Assembly: GCA_049509515.1 (NCBI GenBank)
Contig: JBEKZV010000022.1
Location: 1-64,000, forward strand
DNA from: JBEKCP01 sp049509515
GTDB lineage: Bacteria > Planctomycetota > Planctomycetia > Pirellulales > Thermoguttaceae
Direction: 5' to 3'
DNA: 64,000 nt
Below, one piece after another: positions 25,198 to 33,705 of this stretch. The notes under the pieces were generated by a model. The model was given only the letters and a program-made list of their open reading frames with translations. It searched no databases and was not told the origin of the DNA. Position numbers and translations under genes: made by a program. Every line of letters starts with the position of its first letter. Within the stretch, counting starts at the first letter, position 1.

Positions 25198-25866
25198 TTA
25201 CCGCATCAGTTCCACGCGGCCGTCATCCAGGTCGTAGTAGGCGCCGACGATCTTCAGTTTCCCGGTCTTGATTCGGTCCGGGAGGATGGGCGCGGCGTGT
25301 TGCAAACGCTTGACGACCTCTCGCACGTTGGCCCGCACGGCATTTTCCACGGGATCGCCCGGTTGATCCTTGACCTTCTGGACGGCGGGTCGGATTGCCT
25401 CCACGACGGCGCGTACGTGTCCGTGCACCTCGCCGCCGGAGACGGCGGCAGACACCGCCCCGCAGCGCTGGTGACCGAGCACGAGAATCAACGGCGTGCC
25501 GAAATGCTCGACGGCATACTCGATGCTGCCCAGGCCGACGTCATCGACCACGTTCCCCGCCGTGCGGACGACGAAGAGGTCCCCCAATCCCTGGTCGAAC
25601 ACGACCTCCGGACCGACACGCGAATCCGAGCACGACACGACGATTGCGAGAGGTTTCTGCCCCTTGGCGACCTCGATCCGCCGCTCGGCCCCTTGATGAT
25701 CGTGGGTCGCCTTGCCTGCGGCGAATCGCTGGTTGCCATCCTTCAGCCGCCCAATCGCCTCGTCCGCGCTGACGTTCGCCGGATCGGCTCCCCACGCACA
25801 GGCGGCCATCCACAGCAAGAGAGCGGACGCGGCACAGGCCAAGGCTCTTGGAAAGGTTCTTGCCAT
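25198..25866 (-). CDS. Secreted beta-class carbonic anhydrase
   Basis: Zinc enzyme of 222 residues interconverting CO2 and bicarbonate. After a signal peptide (ALACAASALLLWMAACAWGA), the zinc ligands and catalytic pair of beta-carbonic anhydrases are all present: Cys79, Asp81 and Arg83 in CSDSR, and His132 and Cys135 in GHQRCG. AGGAGA lies six bases before the ATG at 25866; an upstream in-frame start at 25905 has less support. The signal peptide implies periplasmic action, as in other exported beta enzymes. It stands alone between two unrelated genes. Confidence 0.93.
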   Translation of the reverse strand: MARTFPRALACAASALLLWMAACAWGADPANVSADEAIGRLKDGNQRFAAGKATHDHQGAERRIEVAKGQKPLAIVVSCSDSRVGPEVVFDQGLGDLFVVRTAGNVVDDVGLGSIEYAVEHFGTPLILVLGHQRCGAVSAAVSGGEVHGHVRAVVEAIRPAVQKVKDQPGDPVENAVRANVREVVKRLQHAAPILPDRIKTGKLKIVGAYYDLDDGRVELMR

Positions 25867-26235
25867 TGCGATTCTCCTGCAGTGCCGGATTCTTGTGAAT
25901 TGCAAATTCAGGCCCTCTCTGCCGAGTGCAGAAGCGGCACACGGGAGAGGGGACCAATTTGCACGACTCCACTCGCCACTGGATTATAGCCGGCGAGGGC
26001 AAGTTGTCCTGCCGGGACTGGCCCCGCTGGACGTCCCAACCCGCGCAAATCCGGTTGCGGCCGGTCAAACGACCGTGTACGTCCGGTCGAGCCTCAGGAA
26101 CGCCCGAGGGGCTCAATCGTGGCCGGGCAGTCGGCTCGCCTGCTGGAAAGTGACGCACCGCCTTGCTACCATGGGAGGACTATTGCCGCTCGGCGCCAGC
26201 CGAGCCGAGTCGAAATGAGAAACCCCGGTAGTTGA

Positions 26236-26433
26236 AACCATGAATCGAGAAACCCTGCGTTGCTCGGCTTGGCTCCTCCTGGGGTTCGTTTGCACGACCA
26301 CATGCTCGACGTGCGAATCACGGCCGACACGATCGAGGTGACCGACCACACTACCGCCGGCCGGCCGCTCCGGATCGAGCACCCGTCCCAGCGGAAGCTG
26401 ACCGTAGTTCGGCCCGGATGCTTGGCCCCGTAA
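26236..26433 (+). pseudogene. 3' fragment of an unidentified, decayed gene
   Basis: A frame without a start codon at its head reads PPGVRLHDHMLDVRITADTI, then EVTDHTTAGRPLRIEHPSQR and a stop at 26431-26433. The strand-like pattern looks like the C-terminal beta-domain of a larger protein, perhaps a sugar-processing enzyme, but this is a guess. An in-frame ATG at 26302 exists without a ribosome site. The rest of the 659-bp gap (25867-26525) shows no gene. Confidence 0.35.
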
Positions 26434-26525
26434 GGGCGGAAGACTCCCGTGGCCTCCCTGCCTGCGCCGCCCGGCGCGCCACCCCCACCCGCCGAAATCT
26501 CCATCCCATCAGGACGAAACCACCC

Positions 26526-29500
26526 ATGAACAAGGCACTGGGGACGTGTGTTGGAACTGCCCGGTCGCTCGGGATCCGCTTGCCGGCCGGCCTCGCGGCG
26601 GCCTGTTTCGCGGCGATCCTCTGGACGGCCGTTTGCCCCTGCAAGGTTGGAGCGGAGTCCCGGGTCCGCCCCTTCTGGGGAAACGAGGCCCTGTGGGGCT
26701 ACTGGGAGTTCGACAGCGATTACCTTTCCAAGAAGGACTGGAAGCTCGTCTCGGTGAGTCACGAGGCCGCCGACCCTTGGAAGGCCCGGAACCTCGTCGA
26801 TGACGATCCGGAGACGTTCTACTACCCCAACGGCAGCGACGACTACGAGGTGGTCCTCGATCTGGGCCAGAGCTATGAGCTGGGGGCGTTCACCATCCTG
26901 ACACTCGGCAGGCCCAACGCCGCCATTGACAGCCGAATGGCGCGGTACGAGTTCTTCGTCAGCGAGTCGAAAGCGGGGCGCGGCCTGCCGGCGGCCCGGG
27001 GGGATTTCAAAGGCGAGGAGGGGCGGGAAACGGTCGTCACGTTTCCTCCGGCCCGGGGCCGCTATGTCACGCTGAAGGCCTTCGCCCGCCCGAATGCAGT
27101 CAAGGAAGTCTGCATCCGGAAGCTGAACCTCGTCAGTGCCGAAGCGGTCGCGCGCCATGCGGCGTCGAAAGCGGCGGAGGCCGCCCGGCGGCAGGCCGCC
27201 TGGGAGAAGCGGAACTCCGACCAGGCCGTCGCCGCCCTGGGCCGCGAGCTGCTCGACATGCTCTTCTGCACTCCGCAAGACATCAACCGCTCGAACCTCC
27301 GCGCCCGGCCCAAGCTGGAGCAGATCGGCAAGCTGAAGGCGGCCGGCCGCCATGCCGAAGCCCTGCGGGTTTTCCGGGAATACTACTTCGACAAGCTCCG
27401 CCGCCCGCAGGCCTTCGGCATCCACGCCAACGACGTCCATCCCTACGGAACCGGTTTCGCGGGCCTGAGCGACTTCCCCCAGGGAGCGCTGGACAAGAAC
27501 CTGGATTCCGACGGCCAGAAGCGGCACGTCGCCGCCGCGGACGAGTTGCTCGAAGGCCGCATGACGCTGGCCAACGGCGGCAAAGTCGTCATCGGCGAAC
27601 CGGGAACCGTGGATTGGGAGGCCCCGGGCCCGCCCTATGGCTACACGACCAAGACCCGCGCCATGCACCCCTACCGGGAACTGTGGTGGGGCACGGGATT
27701 CCAGCCGCTGTTTGCGGCCTACATGGTGACCAAGGACGAAAAATACCTCAGGCGCTGGCTGGCGTACATGGACGACTGGGCGCTGAGCTCGACGTTCCTG
27801 GGGGAACTGCACCCGGTTGTCAACCATGACAATTCGCTGTATCCGGTGGTGAGCACCCTGCGGATGTTTGCCGGCATCGCCAACGCGCTGCCGTTTGACA
27901 GCGAGACGGTCCCGCCGCCGGCCTTCGCGCGAATCATGAAGAAGCTGGTCCTCGAGTCGCCCCTGACGCACGCCGTTTACATGCGATCCAACCCGAATGC
28001 CTGGACGCCGGGCGCCGGGCAAATGCTCTTTGCCATGCTGATCGACGAATTCAAGGTGGCGCCCCTGTATTTCCGCGAGGCCCGCCGCCGCAACATCGAG
28101 GACATCAACGTCCTTCAGATGCTCCGCGACGGCACGGAGAGCCACCAGTGGCCCGGCTACAACTTCCTGCTGCTGCTGAACGCCGGCGCCTTGCGGCTGA
28201 TGGACGCCCGGGATGGTCTGCCGAGCTGGGCCCAACCGGCGTGGGAGCGGGACCTGCACGATCCGACCTGGCAGCGGGAGCTCGGCGAGGCGCTGGAGAA
28301 CCGCGCCGGTTACCTGCTGCACTGGGGCACACCCAACGGAGAATATCCGCTGGTGACGCACCAGGAGCCGCCCAGCGAGAAGAAGATGAAACTCCGCGAG
28401 GCCCACAACCGCGTGCCCGGCATGCTCAATGATCCGACCGGCGCCGAGCTTTACTCGACGCTCTACGGTGACGGGGCCTGCGGCGTGCCCGGCTACACGT
28501 CGGAGTGGTTCCCCTACGGGGGTTACGGCATCGCGCGCACCGGCTGGAAACTCGACGACGGCTACGGCGCCATGTTCTGCTCGCCCAAGCCGGGATGCGG
28601 CGGCGTGGGCAGCGGCTGCAAGAATAACATCTTCGGCCTGGCGGCTTTCGGCATGGACCTGCTTGCCGACGATCTGGTCCATGCGTATGTCCGCCCGACC
28701 TCGCCGATCCAGGTCGACAAGAAACGGCAGCAGTTCGACTATTACGTGCCCAAGACAACCTGGCCGACCGCCCACCGCGGCGACCTGGTGGCCGGCTGGA
28801 CGGAGCCCGCGCCGTGGCGCTGGCACGCCTCCGACAATTTCAACCTGATGGAAGGCGTCTACTCCGGCGTCTACGCCAACGACTTCCACAACCGCCGCGA
28901 CTTCCTCGACGACGTGTCGCATCAGCGCCTGGCGCTGCTGGCGCGTCGCGCGGGGCTGTGGATTCTGACCGACCGCATGCTGACGGCCAAGCGACACGAC
29001 TACGATCAGATCTGGTGGCTGCCGCTGCAAAGGAACCAGGCGGCGGCCTTCAGGCCGGAAGAAATCGTGGTCGACGCGGCGGCCCGCACGATCAAGACCA
29101 GGCGGACCCGCAGCGACTCCTGGTGGAGTTGGGACCAGATGCGCGACGTCACCGTCGGCAACGCCAATCTATCGATGTACCAGTTCAGCGACGCCGCCTT
29201 GAAGTACGAGTCCAGCACGCGAAAAGACAACTCGGAAATGTACGACTGGCAGCGAGTGGACGTAAGCTGGCAGGGCACGGGCAACCAGCAGGTCGTCACC
29301 GTGCTGTTCCCGCGCAAGCCCACGCCCGAGAAGAAGCAGCCCGACGGCACGGAGAACGACCTGGCCGGCGTCCGGCCGCTTCCGGCGTCCCAAGGCATCA
29401 CGGCCTGCGAGGCCACGACGCCCGAGGGCTGGCGCGTCACGTACCTGGCGGCGGCCAACCGGAACGACGTTTTGGCCGGTGGAGGCATCAAGATCACCGG

Positions 29501-30566
29501 CGAGGCATTGCTCCTGGTTCGCAGCCCGGCCGCGGACCAGGAAGTGACGGGCATCGCCCTGGGCTGCCGGAAGATGGAGATCCAGGGCGCCGGCGTTGCG
29601 ATCGGGCATCCCGATTTCGAGTTCACGCTGCCTGCGCCGCCGGCGGCCGAAAACCTGAAACTCACGCCGATCTACCGCCCGATCAGCCCGGTGCAAATCC
29701 TGCCCGAGTCGGACGTCTTTGCCGGCGAGCTCGAAGTATCGCTGCGGACCGATACCCCGGGCGTTGCCATGACGTACACGCTGGACGGCAGCGAGCCCAC
29801 GCCGCAGTCCACGCCCTACAGCGGGCCTTTCAAGATCGACCGCACGCTCGTGGTGAAAGCGCGTGCGTACCGGCCCGGCGTGGCGAAGAACCCGCCGCAG
29901 AGCAGCGGGACGCATGCCACGGCGACCAGCCATGCGCTGTTCACCAAGCGGCTTGCCTCCCGGGCGGACGAGGTGGCTCCGCAGAAGCACGGGCTGAACT
30001 ACGAGTACTATGAGGGCTTCTGGAAGGACCTGTGGCTGTCGCTGGACACGCTGCAGCCGAGGCGGAAGGGGGCGGCGGCGGAACTGTTCGATCTGACCGC
30101 CATCCCCGCGGACAACCGGCCCGTCGGCGATAAGCGGGCACCGCGCGAGAAGGCGTATGCCTTCAAATACACGGGCTATCTGAAGGTCCCGGCAGACGGC
30201 GTGTACACGATCCACGCCCCGCACGAGTACACCCATTGCGATTGGATTGCCGGCTACGAACTGCAGGTGTACCTCGGCCATGCCCTCAACCCCGACGGCA
30301 ACCGCGTCAAGCGGGAAGAGGAATTGAGCTACTGGTACCCCGCCACGCGGTTGCACGGCCTGGGCACCTGGAGCATGCCGCTGGCCAAGGGCTTCCACGA
30401 GATCAAGATCGTCTACATCGACTTCCGCACGGACGGCGCGAAACGCCTGAACCGCGTCGAGGGCCTGCGCGAGTGCGTGTGGAGCGGGGAGAAGCCCGAT
30501 CTGCTCCTTTCCGGCCCCGGCATCCCGAAGCAACCGATCCCGGCCGCCTGGCTGTGGCGGGAATAG
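26526..30566 (+). CDS. Secreted multidomain heparinase II/III-like polysaccharide lyase
   Basis: Exported protein of 1346 residues. Order: signal peptide (LAAACFAAILWTAVCPC), discoidin/F5-8-like domain at ~75-195 (NLVDDDPETFYYPNGSDDYE, VVLDLGQSYELGAFTIL), alginate-lyase-like toroid at ~280-635, heparinase II/III-like beta domain at ~640-1045 (PYGGYGIARTGWKLDDGYGA, DDVSHQRLALLARRAG), chitobiase-type CHB_HEX_C_1 domain at ~1063-1105 (MTYTLDGSEPTPQSTPYSGP), and a PA14-like domain at ~1155-1345. Heparinase-type enzymes cleave acidic glycans by beta-elimination; the accessory domains bind sugars. Only a distant AGGAC precedes the ATG at 26526. The polysaccharide is unknown. Confidence 0.83.
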   Translation: MNKALGTCVGTARSLGIRLPAGLAAACFAAILWTAVCPCKVGAESRVRPFWGNEALWGYWEFDSDYLSKKDWKLVSVSHEAADPWKARNLVDDDPETFYYPNGSDDYEVVLDLGQSYELGAFTILTLGRPNAAIDSRMARYEFFVSESKAGRGLPAARGDFKGEEGRETVVTFPPARGRYVTLKAFARPNAVKEVCIRKLNLVSAEAVARHAASKAAEAARRQAAWEKRNSDQAVAALGRELLDMLFCTPQDINRSNLRARPKLEQIGKLKAAGRHAEALRVFREYYFDKLRRPQAFGIHANDVHPYGTGFAGLSDFPQGALDKNLDSDGQKRHVAAADELLEGRMTLANGGKVVIGEPGTVDWEAPGPPYGYTTKTRAMHPYRELWWGTGFQPLFAAYMVTKDEKYLRRWLAYMDDWALSSTFLGELHPVVNHDNSLYPVVSTLRMFAGIANALPFDSETVPPPAFARIMKKLVLESPLTHAVYMRSNPNAWTPGAGQMLFAMLIDEFKVAPLYFREARRRNIEDINVLQMLRDGTESHQWPGYNFLLLLNAGALRLMDARDGLPSWAQPAWERDLHDPTWQRELGEALENRAGYLLHWGTPNGEYPLVTHQEPPSEKKMKLREAHNRVPGMLNDPTGAELYSTLYGDGACGVPGYTSEWFPYGGYGIARTGWKLDDGYGAMFCSPKPGCGGVGSGCKNNIFGLAAFGMDLLADDLVHAYVRPTSPIQVDKKRQQFDYYVPKTTWPTAHRGDLVAGWTEPAPWRWHASDNFNLMEGVYSGVYANDFHNRRDFLDDVSHQRLALLARRAGLWILTDRMLTAKRHDYDQIWWLPLQRNQAAAFRPEEIVVDAAARTIKTRRTRSDSWWSWDQMRDVTVGNANLSMYQFSDAALKYESSTRKDNSEMYDWQRVDVSWQGTGNQQVVTVLFPRKPTPEKKQPDGTENDLAGVRPLPASQGITACEATTPEGWRVTYLAAANRNDVLAGGGIKITGEALLLVRSPAADQEVTGIALGCRKMEIQGAGVAIGHPDFEFTLPAPPAAENLKLTPIYRPISPVQILPESDVFAGELEVSLRTDTPGVAMTYTLDGSEPTPQSTPYSGPFKIDRTLVVKARAYRPGVAKNPPQSSGTHATATSHALFTKRLASRADEVAPQKHGLNYEYYEGFWKDLWLSLDTLQPRRKGAAAELFDLTAIPADNRPVGDKRAPREKAYAFKYTGYLKVPADGVYTIHAPHEYTHCDWIAGYELQVYLGHALNPDGNRVKREEELSYWYPATRLHGLGTWSMPLAKGFHEIKIVYIDFRTDGAKRLNRVEGLRECVWSGEKPDLLLSGPGIPKQPIPAAWLWRE

Positions 30567-30695
30567 TCGTCGGCCGTCCGTGCCTGGAAGCCGGCTGGAG
30601 TGCGGAGAGGCCGTGAATCGTTCGTTTTGCAAGAACCCTATTTCGCCCGTGAGGACCTCAACGTCCCGTGCGGCTTGATCGTGAGGGGCTGCGGC

Positions 30696-32690
30696 TCAGT
30701 TGAACACTTCCGCCGCTCGTATTACGGGGCGGCGGCCGTGGACGGTTGTTTGCAGGCGGTTGCCCGTCCAGGTCCAGTCGACTGTGCCCAGGCACGTCGG
30801 CAATCCGCGCACCATGAGCGGCCGGCTGAGCCACGATCGCGGCACGCCGGCGCCGATCACCAACACCGGTTCCGGCCCCGATTGGTCGACGTAGGCCAGC
30901 ATCTCCACCTGTAACGCCAGGATCTCGCCGGCGGTCCAATAGTGCGGCGTGACGTGCGGCGGCTTCGTCCAGCCGCGGACGCCTTCCCACAAGTGGAACG
31001 TGTTCTCCTCGCCCGTGCCTTCCCACCAGGTGTACAGGCCGGGCGACGTCTGCTCGTTCCAGAACCACTCCAGGTTCTGCCAGACGCGGTCGGGTTCGCC
31101 CAGCAGGACCCATTGATGGGTCATCGCCGCGGCGAAATAGGTCCAGGGCTCGTACGATCGCGGGTTGGAGTTTTGCAGGAGGTGTCGGCGATAGCGCGAC
31201 TTGTCGGCGGCCGCGACCCAGGTGGGCCAGAGCGCGGAGATGTAGGTCCGCGGTTCGTCCCACTGCGGCTCGTCGAGCCATGCCTTTTGCAGTCGCTCGG
31301 CTGCGGCCCGCCAGCGCCCGGCCTCCTCGTCGTGTTCCAATCGCCGGGCCAGCGACGCCGCGCCGCGGAGTCCTTGGCAACTGACGGCCGTGACATACGA
31401 TGCGGGGCGGCAGAAATCCATGCGGCCCATGATGCGTCCGCCGCGGGCCGGCTCGCAGACGAGATCCAAGTCGCTGCGATTGCGATGGGCCGGCACGATC
31501 GGACCCGAGTACGCCGCGCGGAGAGGCCGATCCGTCGAGACCATCTGCAAAATGAGCGCCGCTTTGCGCTGGACGTGCGGCCACAGCCAGCGGTCGAACG
31601 CCGGATCGTGCGCGCAGCCGGCCACGTCTTCCAATACCCGCAGGCCCTGGCCCGGCGCGTCGCCCTCGGCGCCGAATCCGCCGAAGAAATCGTTTTCGGC
31701 GAAGTAGCGGGCCAACTCCCGGGCCACTTCGAGCTGGCCCGCCCGCACCAGGCCCGCGACCACCGCCACGCCGTCGCGCTGCCACGCCAGCGGATAGTTG
31801 GTGGGCTCGCCCGGCGGCGTTCGGCGATCCAGGAGCCCCATCATCAGGTGGGCGACCTGGGCGTGCAGGCAGTCGACGAAACGCCGATCGGGCAGGTCCA
31901 GCTCCAACGTGGAACGCACGGCCGGGTAGACCAGCGGATTGGGCCGGGGAGGCGCCGAGTCGCGGATCGTGAGCCTGGCCGCCGGCCCGGCCGCCAACTC
32001 GATCCGCGCGAAACCCCAACCGTCGCTGCCGCTCCACTGGCGTGCCGGCAGGCGATTGGACTTCCAGCCGGGATCGCCCTCGTGGCCCACGCCGACGGCG
32101 GTGGGCGGAGGCTCGACGGTCAAGGTCCAGCGGTCGTTGATCCGCAACTGTCGCTCGTTCCAGGCGATCTTCTCGATGGGCCCTCCGGCCGGCCCGACGC
32201 TGCGCACGGCCAGCTCGAGCCGCTCGGCGCCGTCGCCGCGACGCCGGAGTTCGAGCGTCGTCGTGCCGGCCGCCGCGCACGACCAGGTGGCCTGGTAATG
32301 CGGCGTCGTGGTGGCGATGGCCGGAACGCCCTGCGGGTTTGGCCAGGAGAATCGCTGCTCGATGTGTTTCATGGGCAGCGCGTCGCTCGAGGTCTTCAGG
32401 TTGCCGGCGGAGTCCTTGACCCAAATCGATACGCCGAAACTGCCCACGGCAGGACTGAAACTGCCGCCGGGTTCGTGATAACTCTTCTCGGGCTGTTGGC
32501 TGCCGGGCACGGCGAGCACGACGTGCGCCACACCACGCGGCCAGGGATCGCCGGGCCGCTGGGCCATCGCACGCCGGACGATCTCTCGCTGGCTGGGCAC
32601 GGGCTGGGCTGCGTGGAGAGGCCGCGCAGCACAGGCCGATTGCACGAGGCCCGCGAGCAATAACAGGCGGCACGCCGTTCGGATCGCCAT
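30696..32690 (-). CDS. Secreted six-hairpin glycosidase-like protein
   Basis: Exported protein of 664 residues. A signal peptide (TACRLLLLAGLVQSACAARP) is followed by a beta-rich N-terminal domain (residues ~40-270) and a helical (alpha/alpha)6-type domain (~275-590) with WQRDGVAVVAGLVRAGQLEV, RYFAENDFFGGFGAEGDAPG and TYFAAAMTHQWVLLGEPDRV. A short beta domain ends the protein. The arrangement is that of GH families 15/65/78/95-like enzymes, but catalytic acids could not be assigned, so it may be a lyase or hydrolase. AAGG lies upstream of the ATG at 32690. It is convergent with the heparinase-like gene, with 129 bp between stops. Confidence 0.75.
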   Translation of the reverse strand: MAIRTACRLLLLAGLVQSACAARPLHAAQPVPSQREIVRRAMAQRPGDPWPRGVAHVVLAVPGSQQPEKSYHEPGGSFSPAVGSFGVSIWVKDSAGNLKTSSDALPMKHIEQRFSWPNPQGVPAIATTTPHYQATWSCAAAGTTTLELRRRGDGAERLELAVRSVGPAGGPIEKIAWNERQLRINDRWTLTVEPPPTAVGVGHEGDPGWKSNRLPARQWSGSDGWGFARIELAAGPAARLTIRDSAPPRPNPLVYPAVRSTLELDLPDRRFVDCLHAQVAHLMMGLLDRRTPPGEPTNYPLAWQRDGVAVVAGLVRAGQLEVARELARYFAENDFFGGFGAEGDAPGQGLRVLEDVAGCAHDPAFDRWLWPHVQRKAALILQMVSTDRPLRAAYSGPIVPAHRNRSDLDLVCEPARGGRIMGRMDFCRPASYVTAVSCQGLRGAASLARRLEHDEEAGRWRAAAERLQKAWLDEPQWDEPRTYISALWPTWVAAADKSRYRRHLLQNSNPRSYEPWTYFAAAMTHQWVLLGEPDRVWQNLEWFWNEQTSPGLYTWWEGTGEENTFHLWEGVRGWTKPPHVTPHYWTAGEILALQVEMLAYVDQSGPEPVLVIGAGVPRSWLSRPLMVRGLPTCLGTVDWTWTGNRLQTTVHGRRPVIRAAEVFN

Positions 32691-32836
32691 TGTTCCGCGC
32701 CTTCTTGAGTGAGTCTTCTCTGTTCCCACGACCTGAACTCGATCCGTCTTACGGCACGGCCTCGCCGTGAGCCGAGGCCGTGGCCGGCAATAACCGTCCC
32801 GTGCCCAACCCGGCCGCGATGCTCCTATCGTAGGCG

Positions 32837-33625
32837 CTAGCCCGCAAGCTTCGGCTTGCGGCAAACGGCGAAGTGGAACCGGGGCGCACCGTAGATCGGG
32901 GCCACGGAAAGCGGGACGATCGGAAAATCGGTCACCGCGGGAGCCGCCAGTCCCCGCAGCTTGTTCCACGCGCGGTTCCGCCTGCGAGCCGGCGGCCATC
33001 TCCGCCAGAGCGAGACCAGCAGCGGGTTGCTCCACAGGAGCCCCTGCCGCAGGGCATCGACGGCCTCGCGGCGACTCGTCAGGGCCATGCTCTCCACCTG
33101 CACGCGGAGTTCGACTTCGGCGAAATGGGCCGCCAACAACTCCCGGAACTCGTCGCGGCGCCACTCGTACAGATGGAAGCGGTTGCGCGGCCTGCCCCCG
33201 GCCGAAGGCGGCGTCGCGGCGGCATCCGGCGTCGAAACCAGCAATACCCCCTCGGCCGCCAGCAGCCGGCCGGCCCCCTGCAGAAACCGCTCGGGATGGG
33301 CCATGTGTTCGAGGACCTCGAAATTGCAGATCACGTCGAAAGGACCGGAAACGTTGCCAAGCTCTTCACAGTCGCCGACCCGGAACGTCACGCCTTCCGC
33401 GGCGAAGCGTTGCTCCGACAGGCGGACGGCCTCGGGATCGCGATCGACGGCCAGCACCTCGGCCGCGCCCGCCGACTTGAGCAGACAGGCGCCGTAGCCG
33501 GTGCCGCAACCCGCGTCCAGCACGCGCCGGCCCGTAGCGTAGGGGCCGGCCGCCAGGTACCGCGCCACGTGGGGCGCCGCGTACTCGGCCCAACGGGGTT
33601 CGTCCAGTCCGATTCGCTCCACCAT
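32837..33625 (-). CDS. Class I SAM-dependent methyltransferase
   Basis: Protein of 262 residues with a clear SAM-binding fold: motif I VLDAGCGTGYGACLL at ~34-48, acidic end of strand 2 VLAVDRDPEAVRLS, and FDVICNFEVLEHMAHPERFL, the UbiE/Methyltransf_11 pattern. The ATG at 33625 fits the domain start (MVERIGLDEPRWAEY); a longer frame begins inside the preceding HEAT gene, but its first ~40 residues lack similarity. It follows the HEAT gene by 80 bp and may be co-transcribed. The substrate is unknown; the C-terminal Arg-rich region suggests a lipid or glycan acceptor, but this is speculative. Confidence 0.78.
   Translation of the reverse strand: MVERIGLDEPRWAEYAAPHVARYLAAGPYATGRRVLDAGCGTGYGACLLKSAGAAEVLAVDRDPEAVRLSEQRFAAEGVTFRVGDCEELGNVSGPFDVICNFEVLEHMAHPERFLQGAGRLLAAEGVLLVSTPDAAATPPSAGGRPRNRFHLYEWRRDEFRELLAAHFAEVELRVQVESMALTSRREAVDALRQGLLWSNPLLVSLWRRWPPARRRNRAWNKLRGLAAPAVTDFPIVPLSVAPIYGAPRFHFAVCRKPKLAG
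32842..32861. other. Hairpin with TTCG loop at the end of the methyltransferase gene
   Basis: CCGCAAGC-TTCG-GCTTGCGG is a perfect 8-bp stem with a TTCG tetraloop on the plus strand (CGAA on the coding strand), covering the last codons before the stop. No T-run follows on either strand, so it is not a standard intrinsic terminator; it could protect the transcript end. Confidence 0.5.
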
Positions 33626-33705
33626 GTTCGCCGAGCGCGTTCCGGAGAGATTCGTTGCCGAGGTTGCACCGGCTTTCCCGCCGTTCGGGACCACAAAGCC
33701 GGCAG

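Noticed and set aside
26166..29030. Long minus-strand frame opposite the heparinase-like gene
   Set aside because: Repetitive Arg/Gly/Val translation without motifs; antisense shadow.
32841..32861. Intrinsic terminator for the methyltransferase gene
   Set aside because: The hairpin lacks a following T-run on either strand.
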